Virus record (IMG/VR): IMGVR_UViG_3300015371_000208
Span: 1 to 21,789 of that record
Origin: a virus
DNA length: 21,789 nt
Direction: 5' to 3' (one strand)
This document shows, one piece after another, positions 12,258 through 20,058 of this stretch. The first letter of the stretch is position 1. Every line of letters starts with the position of its first letter. The notes below the pieces were generated by a model. It saw only the letters and a list, made by a program, of their open reading frames with translations. It was not told where the DNA came from and did no database searches. The translations under genes and the position numbers were made by a program.

Positions 12258-13960
12258 GTGGCGCTCAACCCCACGCGGCGGTTGTGGCCGGAAAGGATCC
12301 GGTTGATTTGGCGGGCCACCGCCTCCGGGTCCAACGCCCCGGTGACGTTGATAACCACGGCCCCGGGTGCGGCGGTGGCGCGGGCCCCCGGAACGCCCCC
12401 CACGCCCCGGGGGGCCGCATACCCGGCCACGGACGGCATGGCGGTGGCGGGTGCCGCCGCGCGGCCGGTGCCCGGAATGTGGGGGACGTGTACCTTAAGT
12501 TTGGACAGTTTGCTTAGCCAACCAATGAGGGTTTCCACCGCGCTACTCACCGCGCTAACGGCCGTTTTGGCGGCATCGAATGGGCCCGCGAAAGCGGCCG
12601 GGGGGACCACTTTCTTAATCCACCCGATCATGGTGTCAACGGCCCCGGACACGTCTGCCGCCGCATTCTTTGCCACGTTAAAGGGGGCCGCGAATGGGTT
12701 AGGCGGATCGATTTTCTTTATCCACCCGATCATGGTGGACACGGCCCCGGAGACCGCACTAACGGCCGCCTCCACCACGTCAAAGGGCTTGGACAGGAAC
12801 GCGCCCAACCCGGACACGGCGGACTTTAGGGCCCCCACCATGGCATTCCACCCGGATTTGATAGCGTCGAATACCCGACTGGCGGCCGATTTGATTTGGT
12901 CCCAATGGGTGATAATCAGGGCCGCCGCGATGCCGATAGGTCCGGTGAGGATCCCGAGAATCAGGGGCCAATGCCCCTCTATCCATTTCAGGGCGGCAGC
13001 GGCGGCCGATTTGATTGCGTCCCACGTGGCCACCGCGATACCGCTTAGCGTGTCGAAATGCTTAACAATCAACACAATCACGATAATCAGGGCCGCCACG
13101 GCCGCGACAATGAGGAGAATCGGCCACAACATGGCCGCTTCGGCGATAGCGGCCACGGTCATGGCCACATTGGCCACCATGATGGCGGCAGCTAGGACAC
13201 CGATAGCGATAGCGGCCGCCATGAAAATACGGGGATGCTTTTGGATGAATCCGGCCAGCGTGGCGGCCATCCCCGCCAACGCGGACATGGCCGGTAGGAG
13301 GGCCGCCCCGATTTCCTCCTGTGCCTCCCCCATGGCCACTTTCATCCGCTCCATTTTCCCGGCGGCCGTGTCGGCAGCGGCGGCAGCGGACCCCCCGGTT
13401 TGCTTGGCCAAATCGGCCATGATGGCGTTCATATCCCCGGACGCCAACGTGGCTTCGTCTAGGGATGGCACTAGCTTTTTAAGTGACGTGGTGGTCCCGC
13501 CGTAGCCTTTAGCAATTGCCTTAGACACGGTTTCCACGTCTGTACCGGTGGCGGCCGCCACGTCCAACGCCACGGCCAAATCCTTTTGGGCTTTGGTTAC
13601 GTCCCCGGAGCCCCGGGCCAGCGTGGCCATAGCGGGGCGGAGCTGGTCATCGGCCACGCCCGTGGCCTTAGCCATTTTGTCTATATACGCTTCGGTGGCG
13701 TCAATTTGGTCTTGGGTGGCCCCGGTTGAATTCTTCAAGTTTTGGGCCAGCAATGCGGCAGCTTGGGCGTCGTCGGCGGCCGCGTTGCCGGCGGATATCG
13801 CGGCGGCCCCGAGCGCGACGAGAGCGGCAGCGGCCGGGACGGCGGCCGCTTTAACGGCCCCCTTAACCGACTTGAATTGCGACGCGTACTTTTTAAGGTT
13901 GGACGTGGAGTCTTCGGTTTCGGTGACTACGCGGACAACCAACTCAGCGGTGCTTGCCAC
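12254..13960 (-). CDS. Tape measure protein
   Basis: GTG 13960 has AGAGGTG seven bases before it and overlaps the end of the chaperone extension by 17 bases. The 568 residues are Ala-rich and helical, with a hydrophobic region at about 240-300, as expected of tape measures, which set tail length and enter the cell membrane during infection. At the usual 0.15 nm per residue the tail would be about 85 nm. Residues 393-494 hold three copies of a 34-residue repeat with a Trp-Ile/Leu core (see the repeat entry). The C-terminal 70 residues are Gly/Ala/Pro-rich and end in a charged helix. Its place between chaperones and minor tail genes is standard. Confidence 0.95.
   Translation of the reverse strand: MASTAELVVRVVTETEDSTSNLKKYASQFKSVKGAVKAAAVPAAAALVALGAAAISAGNAAADDAQAAALLAQNLKNSTGATQDQIDATEAYIDKMAKATGVADDQLRPAMATLARGSGDVTKAQKDLAVALDVAAATGTDVETVSKAIAKGYGGTTTSLKKLVPSLDEATLASGDMNAIMADLAKQTGGSAAAAADTAAGKMERMKVAMGEAQEEIGAALLPAMSALAGMAATLAGFIQKHPRIFMAAAIAIGVLAAAIMVANVAMTVAAIAEAAMLWPILLIVAAVAALIIVIVLIVKHFDTLSGIAVATWDAIKSAAAAALKWIEGHWPLILGILTGPIGIAAALIITHWDQIKSAASRVFDAIKSGWNAMVGALKSAVSGLGAFLSKPFDVVEAAVSAVSGAVSTMIGWIKKIDPPNPFAAPFNVAKNAAADVSGAVDTMIGWIKKVVPPAAFAGPFDAAKTAVSAVSSAVETLIGWLSKLSKLKVHVPHIPGTGRAAAPATAMPSVAGYAAPRGVGGVPGARATAAPGAVVINVTGALDPEAVARQINRILSGHNRRVGLSAT
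12479..12784 (-). repeat. 102-bp repeats in the tape measure gene
   Basis: Three tandem units lie at 12683-12784, 12581-12682 and about 12479-12580, coding for 34 residues each. The first two share the core SGAVxTMIGWIKK and a PxxFAxP end; the third is more diverged. At the DNA level the block around CACCCGATCATGGTG is conserved. Unequal exchange between units would change tail length by about 5 nm per unit. Confidence 0.8.
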
Positions 13961-14075
13961 GTCGTTTCACCTCTTTAGCGTTTCGCTCCAACACGTCTAA
14001 CACGGTGGCCAGAATTTCGTCCGATTCGTCCCGCCAATGGCGGGGGGCGGTATTCGTGGCCACGGCGATTTCCAC
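13944..14075 (-). CDS. Tail assembly chaperone extension (frameshift or independent)
   Basis: From GTG 14075 this frame codes for 43 residues, ending 17 bases inside the tape measure gene. It starts just past the TAA of the first chaperone gene, and its frame is -1 relative to that gene and open upstream to the TGA at 14121-14123. In most siphophages a -1 slip joins two such frames into the longer G/GT-type chaperone. No standard slippery heptamer occurs between 14078 and 14120; the nearest is GGGACCC. Independent start at GTG 14075 is the alternative, but no good ribosome site is seen. The C-terminus is basic and helical. Confidence 0.6.
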   Translation of the reverse strand: MEIAVATNTAPRHWRDESDEILATVLDVLERNAKEVKRRGKHR

Positions 14076-14077
14076 GA

Positions 14078-14398
14078 TTAACCGGGATCGGGTCCCGGAT
14101 CGATAGGGCGGCCGGTTTCCTCATTTTCGTCGGCCCGGGTATCGGTTACCGATAACACCGAAGCTTCCCATTGCTCATAGGTCACCGTGTTATCCACTAC
14201 CCCGGCCCGCCGGGAAGCGGACCACGAAATAAACGTGAGCCACTTAAATGGGGCTTCCTCGAATTTGGGCCACTTGTGCCTAATCCGGGTGGACTCCCAT
14301 GCGAGTAGGTCCCGGTTATCGGTTTGGATTTCCAATGGTTCGGTTCCGTTGTCCCGGATTACCCGGACGTGCGGAGCCACCAACCGCACTTCACCCAT
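14078..14398 (-). CDS. Tail assembly chaperone (G-like)
   Basis: ATG 14398 begins a 106-residue acidic-to-mixed protein placed directly before the tape measure gene, the position of lambda gpG and HK97 gp13. It has a β-strand start, a helix around RDLLAWESTRIRHKWPKF, and a disordered acidic tail that ends in a DPGPDP run. It should bind the tape measure as it folds and prevent aggregation. The overlapping -1 frame downstream is its presumed extension. The call relies mainly on position and size. Confidence 0.75.
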   Translation of the reverse strand: MGEVRLVAPHVRVIRDNGTEPLEIQTDNRDLLAWESTRIRHKWPKFEEAPFKWLTFISWSASRRAGVVDNTVTYEQWEASVLSVTDTRADENEETGRPIDPGPDPG

Positions 14399-14402
14399 TG
14401 GC

Positions 14403-14774
14403 TTATGCCCCTTCCACTTGTCCTAGTTGTTGCTCAACTTCCGCTTGGTACGCGGCCACGATTTCCGCCGTGGCCGCCTCCAATGCGGGGCGGAGATACG
14501 GGGAGGCGGGAACCGTGACGGTCCCGTATTCCTGATATGGCCCGTAGGGGATATCGGTCCCCACCAACACTTCATTGGTGGCCACGTCCACCCGAATGGA
14601 CCGGGAGAGGGCCCCCGTGTCCACCGGGGCTAGCGAGCCGGCCCGGATCCGTACCGCTTGGCCCGCTTTCTGTCCCGCCGTTGGCATTTCTTTAATGTCG
14701 TCCGCGAATTGGTTTAGGGACCGGTCCAGCTCTTCGGCCCCCTCCACTTCCGCGCGGAAGTCATTTTGGCTCAT
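14403..14774 (-). CDS. HK97 gp10-like head-tail/tail completion protein
   Basis: ATG 14774 overlaps the tail-tube stop as ATGA, giving 123 residues. A segment reading LAPVDTGALSRSIRV, followed by YGPYQEYGT and then YLRPALE, is the hallmark of the HK97 gp10 family, which caps the tail or joins it to the head. Gene order is unusual: this gene normally comes before the tail tube but here follows it. A longer frame upstream to 15086 is a shadow of the tail-tube gene. Confidence 0.9.
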   Translation of the reverse strand: MSQNDFRAEVEGAEELDRSLNQFADDIKEMPTAGQKAGQAVRIRAGSLAPVDTGALSRSIRVDVATNEVLVGTDIPYGPYQEYGTVTVPASPYLRPALEAATAEIVAAYQAEVEQQLGQVEGA

Positions 14775-15238
14775 GCCACGTCGGATTCCTCCGCCATGCC
14801 CAACGGGGTGCCGTAGCTGTAGGTGGGCTTGCCGACAATCGAAAACTCGAAATCGCTTGTCATGGTTTCCCCGGTGGTGTCCCCGCCAAAGTCCAGCGGG
14901 TCCAGCGTGAGGGTCCCGGCGGCCGAAGTGCCCGCGTCCGTGTTGGGGGTAAAGGTGAAATCCATTACTTCCCCCGCATGGTCTTGGGAGAGCGCGAAAA
15001 ACCCCGCCGTTTCCGCCACGTCCGTATCCATGTTCCCGGACAGGGAATAGGCATAGGTGACGGCACCGGGGCGGACGGTTCCGCAAAGTTTCGTGGTGGA
15101 GTCCCCCTCATCTTTGTCAGCCGAAATCACCGCGTTATTGACTAGGCACGACACGTCAATGGGCGTACCGGTTTCTCCGATTGTCAGTGTTCCGGGTCCG
15201 AGCGGCCACACGGGCGGTTCGGGAGGGTTAACGGTCAT
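14771..15238 (-). CDS. Major tail (tube) protein
   Basis: ATG 15238 is preceded by GAGAGG. The 155-residue protein is β-rich, with an N-terminal Pro-rich segment, then LTIGETGTPIDVSCLVNNAV and later FSLSxDHxGEVMDFTFTPN-like strands, as in the tube proteins of actinophages. Subunits polymerise as hexamer rings around the tape measure. Several Thr/Asp/Gly-rich loops probably face outward. The size and position before the chaperones agree with the role. Confidence 0.85.
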   Translation of the reverse strand: MTVNPPEPPVWPLGPGTLTIGETGTPIDVSCLVNNAVISADKDEGDSTTKLCGTVRPGAVTYAYSLSGNMDTDVAETAGFFALSQDHAGEVMDFTFTPNTDAGTSAAGTLTLDPLDFGGDTTGETMTSDFEFSIVGKPTYSYGTPLGMAEESDVA

Positions 15239-15247
15239 GGTTTCCTC

Positions 15248-15640
15248 TCATTCGGTGGTGAGGCGGAGCCGTAAACCGGGCATGGTTTGGAGGTCCGCGA
15301 AAGCGATAGATACGGGCTCCGCGTAGTTGACCCGGCCAATTCGTTGGAGCGCGAAAGCCACCACGTCCCGGAGCTGGTCCCCCTCATCCACGGTTGTGGG
15401 CGCGTAGTCCCCGGGCAGGGTCACCAACACGTCGAATTGATCCCGGGCCAATGTGCATAGCGGCCCGTCATAGGTGGTTTGGATCCACCGTGGCCACGCG
15501 GCCCCAGCGGTGGCTTGGTCGGGGGCCGCCGGGTAACCGGTGAGCCCGTTAACCGCGTCCAACGCGGCCACGATGGCGGAACGGGTGCCACCGGGCCGGG
15601 TGGCGGGATCCCGGGCAGCGGCCGGGTTGGCCAAGCTCAT
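15248..15640 (-). CDS. Tail terminator-like protein
   Basis: ATG 15640 overlaps the adaptor stop as ATGA. The 130-residue product has an N-terminal helix (AIVAALDAVNGLTGYP), a central region with WPRWIQTTYDGPL, and a β-rich C-terminus with FDVLVTLPGDY. This matches the layout of tail terminators (lambda gpU-like), which stop tube growth and present the tail to the head. A head stopper is possible instead. The gene sits between the head-tail adaptor and the tail tube, where either would be expected. Confidence 0.55.
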   Translation of the reverse strand: MSLANPAAARDPATRPGGTRSAIVAALDAVNGLTGYPAAPDQATAGAAWPRWIQTTYDGPLCTLARDQFDVLVTLPGDYAPTTVDEGDQLRDVVAFALQRIGRVNYAEPVSIAFADLQTMPGLRLRLTTE

Positions 15641-15993
15641 GCCAGCACCACCCGGCGGTAGGCGCGCTCATGCTCTTCCACCAACGCGTCCAATGCGGGG
15701 ATCCGGGCGGGCCCGAATTCGGCCGCGTCCAAACCGACCATGCCTAGGGCCAGATTCCGGGCCGCGATTTCCCGCTGCACCCGGCGGAGCAACCCTTGCG
15801 CCAACGCGTCCGGGTAGTCCGCCGGATCCCACACACACCGGGCCCATTGGTCCGTGGAACACCCGTCCAACATGCGGCCCAAATCCTCATCGGAGAGGGC
15901 CGTTGTCGGAACCCGAACGTAGGCGCGGACGGTGGGAAGGTCCAACGTTGTCGGGGCGGGCTCCGGGATCGGTAGACCCGGTGTGGTGGTCAC
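15637..15993 (-). CDS. Head-tail adaptor (gp6-like connector)
   Basis: GTG 15993 lies three bases after the capsid stop. The 118-residue protein has a Pro-rich start, a helix beginning LDLPTVRAYVRV, an acidic segment with SDEDLGRMLDGC, and long helices with RRVQREIAARNL, as in the HK97 gp6/lambda gpW-type connectors that bind the portal after packaging. The following gene starts inside its stop codon, so the head-tail genes are translated in series. Confidence 0.75.
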   Translation of the reverse strand: MTTTPGLPIPEPAPTTLDLPTVRAYVRVPTTALSDEDLGRMLDGCSTDQWARCVWDPADYPDALAQGLLRRVQREIAARNLALGMVGLDAAEFGPARIPALDALVEEHERAYRRVVLA

Positions 15994-15996
15994 GGT

Positions 15997-17178
15997 TTAC
16001 ACCGGGGCCGGCACGGTGAACTTAGTAAACGCGGCCGGGAGGACATTGACGAAAGCCCCATATCCGGCATACCCCACAAGCTGACCCAACACGTCCGGTT
16101 CGCCAACTTGCATGAGCCCGTCCAAATCCTCATACCATTCCGCGTAGCGGGACGGGCCTTGAATCATGGTGGACGCGGGGAAGTTCTTGTCCACCACTAG
16201 GCGCATACCCACGGGGGCGGATCCGCCGCCGGGGTTGATTCCCGGGAATAGCGGGGACTCAGCGGTGGTGAGTCCACCCATGCGACCCCAAATGTCGGGG
16301 GAAACCCACACGGTGTCCGGGGCATTGCTCCCGGTGCCCATGGCGTTGGCGGCCGCCGTGAATACCGCCTCAAAGATTCCCGCCGCGTCCCACGTGGCAA
16401 TCGGGGCGGTGTTGGTGACCCCCGCCGCGAAATCCTCGCACGCTTCGTTATCGGTGGCGTTGGCATAGACCGCCGCGAAATCCTCGAAAACGATTTGGAG
16501 GATTCCGGGGGAAGTCCACTTCACGTCTTGCCGCGAAATGTTGAGGTGGCCCGCGAACGTGTCCGCCGCTACCGGAATCTTGCCGATGGCCATTTTCTGG
16601 GACGCGGTTAGCGTCTTTTCTGCCGTTTGCTTGTCCACGGCCACGTGTTGGGTAATCACGGGCCGGTCAAAAGTCCCGGCCGGGAGCGGCCGCCGGACAA
16701 TTGAATTGATAAACGGCCGGGCCGAATCAATGTCGTTCAGCAGTGCCCCCACCACGGGCCGGGGCACAATTCCCGGGTTATCGGCCAAGAGCTGGTGAGC
16801 GGTGGCGCGGTCGATTTTCTCCCGCGCGGCCGGGTCCCGGAGCATCCACGCCCGGTGAAGTGTCACCGCGTATTCACCCACGGTGGGGAATTCCCGGGCA
16901 ATGTCGTATTCCGGTTCGGAGGCGGGGGCGGTGCGGGTTACGGCGGCCGCCGGCAGGGTTCGCCGAAGCTCGGCCACCTTTCCGTTACGGGACTCCAATT
17001 CGGTGTAGTGCTCAATAGCGGTTTGGAGTTCGGTGAGGCGGGAGCGGTCTCGGTCCACTTGGGTTTGCTCGGTTTCGTTTACGTCCCGGTTTTCGTCGGC
17101 GGCCCGGTTAATCAGGTCATCGATACCGGTCCGGATTTCGTCGTATTGGGCGTTTAGTCTGTCCAGATACGCACCCAT
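15997..17178 (-). CDS. HK97-fold major capsid protein
   Basis: ATG 17178 has AAGGGG six bases before it. The 393-residue protein has an N-terminal scaffold (delta) region of about 75 residues with a coiled coil (RSRLTELQTAIEHY), likely removed by the phage protease. The HK97-type body follows: a spine region after IDRATAHQLL, an E-loop region near SIVRRPLPAGTFDRPVI, an A-domain beginning near PSRYAEWYEDL, and a C-terminal strand. Self-assembly into T=7-type heads is the family norm. No separate scaffold gene is needed. The gap of about 150 bp in front holds repeats and is the largest inside the head operon. Confidence 0.95.
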   Translation of the reverse strand: MGAYLDRLNAQYDEIRTGIDDLINRAADENRDVNETEQTQVDRDRSRLTELQTAIEHYTELESRNGKVAELRRTLPAAAVTRTAPASEPEYDIAREFPTVGEYAVTLHRAWMLRDPAAREKIDRATAHQLLADNPGIVPRPVVGALLNDIDSARPFINSIVRRPLPAGTFDRPVITQHVAVDKQTAEKTLTASQKMAIGKIPVAADTFAGHLNISRQDVKWTSPGILQIVFEDFAAVYANATDNEACEDFAAGVTNTAPIATWDAAGIFEAVFTAAANAMGTGSNAPDTVWVSPDIWGRMGGLTTAESPLFPGINPGGGSAPVGMRLVVDKNFPASTMIQGPSRYAEWYEDLDGLMQVGEPDVLGQLVGYAGYGAFVNVLPAAFTKFTVPAPV

Positions 17179-17181
17179 GGT

Positions 17182-17253
17182 TTACCCCTTGGGGTTGGTC
17201 GGATAGGTCACGACCGGGTGGCGGTTCACACACATTCCGGGGTGGCCGCTCAT
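17182..17253 (-). CDS. Possible 23-codon micro-ORF before the capsid gene
   Basis: From ATG 17253 the frame codes for 23 residues and ends at a TAA three bases before the capsid ATG. It holds one copy of the NRHPV-coding repeat described below. The ribosome site is poor, so coding is uncertain. If translated it could couple the capsid start to an upstream ribosome. Confidence 0.2.
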   Translation of the reverse strand: MSGHPGMCVNRHPVVTYPTNPKG

Positions 17254-17291
17254 GGGCGGGGTGGCCGGTAATGGGGACCGGGTGGCGGTTC
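17212..17291. repeat. Repeats before the capsid gene
   Basis: GACCGGGTGGCGGTTC occurs at 17212-17227 and again at 17276-17291, both 16 bases and identical. Between them GGGGTGGCCG occurs twice. The block sits in the 147-bp gap upstream of the major capsid gene and could be a promoter, protein-binding region or mRNA-processing site for raising capsid expression. Confidence 0.65.
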
Positions 17292-17325
17292 TGTCTTCGG
17301 ACGTTAAGCCCGGGGCCCTAGGCGG

Positions 17326-17499
17326 TCAATAGTGGTTGGTGGGAAACCCGTCCCCCCCCGGCGGTTTCACATGGCGGCCGGCGGGTTGCCGACGACGGGC
17401 CCACCGATACCCGACCACCACCCCGAGCACAAATGACCCGGTGCCACTACCTAGTAGAGCAATGACCAAATCCAGCCATGGCCGCCCCGTGGTGGTCAC
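17326..17499 (-). CDS. Single-span membrane peptide, 57 aa
   Basis: GTG 17499 starts three bases after the EEP stop and gives 57 residues. One hydrophobic segment (residues about 8-31: LDLVIALLGSG then FVLGVVVGY) is followed by a basic, Arg-rich cytoplasmic-type tail and a Gly/Pro-rich end, so an N-out/C-in membrane peptide is predicted. It could be a pinholin- or lysis-regulator-like protein, but the capsid operon is not the usual place for these. It is also the only strong membrane segment of a small protein in the late operon. Confidence 0.6.
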   Translation of the reverse strand: MTTTGRPWLDLVIALLGSGTGSFVLGVVVGYRWARRRQPAGRHVKPPGGDGFPTNHY

Positions 17500-17502
17500 C
17501 GC

Positions 17503-18249
17503 TCACCACGGGATGGCTTCACCGAACGGGCGGTGGTCGGAGCTGGCGTCATCCTTTAGGAGTTTGGCTTTCGACGGTTTGCACGTGGCCATCGTGAAAT
17601 CGATTAGGCGGTTTCCGTGGGTGCCCTTGTCGTTGGGGGGTTCCCGGTCCCCAGCCCACGTATTGAACATGGACGGAAAGTAATCGTTTACCCGTTGCAT
17701 CCAATCGGAGGAATGTACGTCCACGTTCCAATCCCCGGTGAGCATTCCTAAATCGGGGTGGTCCCGCTTCCGGATTTGGTTCCAATAGTCACCCCACCCA
17801 TTGACGGCCGATTTCCACGCGGCCGCTTGGGCGTTGTCGTAAAAGTGGTTTCCGTTTTGTACGTGGCTAGGCAGGTGGCATGCGGAGAGGAAGACGGTCC
17901 CCCCGTTTTTGTGTTCCAACAACGCGGTGGCACACCACGTTTCATGTTTCCGCCCCTGCCCATCGGTCCACACTTTATTGGTGAGCTTGTGGGGCTCTTT
18001 CCATACGGGCGAGAAATCCGCTTTACGCCACATGAGCCCCACATCCGATTGGGACGGAACCCACGCGGCCCAATTGTCCGGGTCCGCATCCTTTAGGACT
18101 TTCGTCCGGGAATCGGAGCCCACCTCCGTGAGTGTCAACACGGTGGCGTTGGGGTCCTCCGCCTCCACCGCGCGTTCCACTTGGTTGGCCAACGATTGGG
18201 CCGATTCCGAATAGAGCGATGAGGAATGAGCGTGGCGAATGGTGGTCAC
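17503..18249 (-). CDS. Endonuclease/exonuclease/phosphatase (EEP) family enzyme
   Basis: GTG 18249 overlaps the protease stop as GTGA, giving 248 residues; a longer frame upstream is a shadow of the protease gene. All EEP motifs are in order: LTLTEV with E42, ACHLPSH with H125, GDWNVD with D173 and N175, LIDF with D217, and SSDHRPF with D238-H239. These residues bind Mg2+ and catalyse phosphodiester or phosphoester cleavage in DNase I, exonuclease III and related enzymes. No signal peptide is visible. Its substrate is unknown; DNA is the default guess. Lying between the head protease and the capsid gene, it is expressed with head genes and may act on phage or host DNA during late infection or be packaged in the head. 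Confidence 0.85.
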   Translation of the reverse strand: MTTIRHAHSSSLYSESAQSLANQVERAVEAEDPNATVLTLTEVGSDSRTKVLKDADPDNWAAWVPSQSDVGLMWRKADFSPVWKEPHKLTNKVWTDGQGRKHETWCATALLEHKNGGTVFLSACHLPSHVQNGNHFYDNAQAAAWKSAVNGWGDYWNQIRKRDHPDLGMLTGDWNVDVHSSDWMQRVNDYFPSMFNTWAGDREPPNDKGTHGNRLIDFTMATCKPSKAKLLKDDASSDHRPFGEAIPW

Positions 18250-18818
18250 GGCCGGGCCGGCAGTCCGTCCAGCCACGAGCGGATCGAATCCAACCCGGGG
18301 GTGGGTGATGGCTCCTCCACGGTGATGTGTTCCCGGGCCACCAACACCCCGGCCCCCGCGTATTGGGGTTGGGCGGTGGCGGCCACATGGGAGAGCCCGC
18401 ACAACTCCCGCCATGTCACCCGGTTGTCTGGCGGGCCATCGGTGCGGGACCGGTACACCCGGGCGGACACGCTCCATCCGGTGAGTTCGCCCGCCCGGGC
18501 CGCTTCCGCTTGGGGGTGGGTCCGGTCAATGCGGAACGTGGCCCGGAGCCCGGCCGGCTCTTCCCCAAGCCCCACGCACCTGCCTAGGAACCGGTCCCCA
18601 TCGTCCCCGTGGTGGCCCAACATGAGGTTGACCCACCGCCCACCTTTGGCCACGTCCCGGCCGAAACACCCGGGCGCGAACCCTTCCCGGTAGTAGCTGG
18701 TTCCGTCATCGGTGACCCGGTGCGGGATCCCGTAGGGGACCGCTATCCCCTCCACGGTCCACCCGTCCCCGATGGGTTCCAATGCGGGGGCTTCCCGGTT
18801 AATCAGTAGTTCACTCAT
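18246..18818 (-). CDS. HK97-type prohead protease
   Basis: ATG 18818 overlaps the end of the portal gene by eight bases, giving 190 residues. The serine protease triad is visible: His69/70 in LMLGHHGD, Ser116 in GWSVSARV (S118 next), and Glu138 in WRELCGLSHV. The enzyme matures the head by cutting the delta domain from the capsid protein and then degrading itself. N-terminal strands and the WRELCGLSHVA segment follow the family. Coupled translation with the portal supports the call. Confidence 0.93.
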   Translation of the reverse strand: MSELLINREAPALEPIGDGWTVEGIAVPYGIPHRVTDDGTSYYREGFAPGCFGRDVAKGGRWVNLMLGHHGDDGDRFLGRCVGLGEEPAGLRATFRIDRTHPQAEAARAGELTGWSVSARVYRSRTDGPPDNRVTWRELCGLSHVAATAQPQYAGAGVLVAREHITVEEPSPTPGLDSIRSWLDGLPARP

Positions 18819-20055
18819 TGGCGGGCACCGCCTCACCGGTAGGGGCTTCGGTTACTTGGTCGGGGGTCAGCTCCGGTACGTCTTCGGGCGTGGAGTTGTC
18901 CTCATTGGTGGTTTCGACGGGGGGCCGCCCGATGGCCGCGCGGGCTTCGTTGATCGTGAGCACCTTTGCGTTGGTGTAGGTGGTCAACACGTTGGCGGTG
19001 GTGGATTGGTCCGCACGCATCCGGCCCGCGTAGTCCCACACCACGGAGGTGCCGCGCGGGGTGAGCCATTTGGTGAACCCGGCGGATAGCGGTTCCCCGT
19101 ACCGGTCCACCGAATCCCGCACAAATTCGATGTCCGCCATTTCCACGTTTTGGTAGGTCATGGACGGCCCGGACAACCCGAGCTTGTAGGAGGGGATTCC
19201 GAGCATCATGGCCACGGCGGCCGCGTTCCATTGCCGCGACTCGACTAGTTGCGCGGTTTCCGCGTTGGAGACAACGGGGGTCAGCACATACCCGGCGGGC
19301 AACACCACGGGTTCCCGGGTGTTGGTCATTTCCCGCCACTTGGCTTTCAGGTCATCCGCTTGGGGTTGGGTGAGCACCACCGGGGATTGGAGGACCGCCG
19401 GGGGCAACGCCCCGCCAGCGAAATAGTCCGCGCTATGTTGCTCGGCCGCTACCGCCCCGCCCAACCATGGGCCGTATTGGTTGAGGACCCCCCGGCCCAA
19501 GATTTCCCCGGACCGGTTCCCGGCGGAGCAATGGAACAGGTCACCGGGGGATAGCTCCACGCCCCCGACCACCCATTGCCACCATGACGGGTCAACCGGG
19601 TCTTGCATGATCCACACGGCATCGGCGGGGATCGGGACCAGATACCCGGGCCGTAACGTCCGGTAATCCAACTCCCCGTAGAGCGCGAAATGGTTGCCGT
19701 AGAGGATCAAATCCTCTATCGCGGCCCACCGATAGTTCCACGGGGTGGACTCCGGATCCGGGTCCGTGAGGACCGCCGGTTGGTCCGGTAGTCGCACCGA
19801 CACGCCCACGTCCGGGTCATAGCGGGCCGCGTGCCAATTGGTCCCGGCCACCGCGTTGGCCAAGAGCGCGACACCCCGCCCGAACGGGGGTAGTCCCATG
19901 GCCTCGGTTTCGGTGGCCGGATAGGGGCTTGTGGGGTACGGGTCCCCGGTCAGGAAAGCCCATTGGTTGGCCGACGAAACCCGGGCGGTGGTCCACCCCG
20001 CCAACCGCTTGGGCCGGTTGGGGGTGGGTCGGGCCGTTCGCACAGGGGTGGCCAC
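18811..20055 (-). CDS. HK97-type portal protein
   Basis: GTG 20055 lies three bases after the previous stop. The 414 residues include LIGNHFALYGEL-like strands (ILYGNHFALYGE), SPGDLFHCSAG, and a helix-rich stem with LGIPSYKLGLSGPSMTYQNV and TKWLTPRGTS, as in the HK97 gp3 family. The dodecameric ring forms the DNA channel and docks the terminase. The C-terminal tail (about 385-414) is acidic and Pro-rich, probably disordered. Confidence 0.95.
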   Translation of the reverse strand: MATPVRTARPTPNRPKRLAGWTTARVSSANQWAFLTGDPYPTSPYPATETEAMGLPPFGRGVALLANAVAGTNWHAARYDPDVGVSVRLPDQPAVLTDPDPESTPWNYRWAAIEDLILYGNHFALYGELDYRTLRPGYLVPIPADAVWIMQDPVDPSWWQWVVGGVELSPGDLFHCSAGNRSGEILGRGVLNQYGPWLGGAVAAEQHSADYFAGGALPPAVLQSPVVLTQPQADDLKAKWREMTNTREPVVLPAGYVLTPVVSNAETAQLVESRQWNAAAVAMMLGIPSYKLGLSGPSMTYQNVEMADIEFVRDSVDRYGEPLSAGFTKWLTPRGTSVVWDYAGRMRADQSTTANVLTTYTNAKVLTINEARAAIGRPPVETTNEDNSTPEDVPELTPDQVTEAPTGEAVPANE

Positions 20056-20058
20056 GGG

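Noticed and set aside
12135-13505. 456-codon plus-strand frame
   Set aside because: Lies opposite the tape measure and tail-tip genes; its Ala/Pro/Ile-rich product mirrors the Ala codons of the tape measure.
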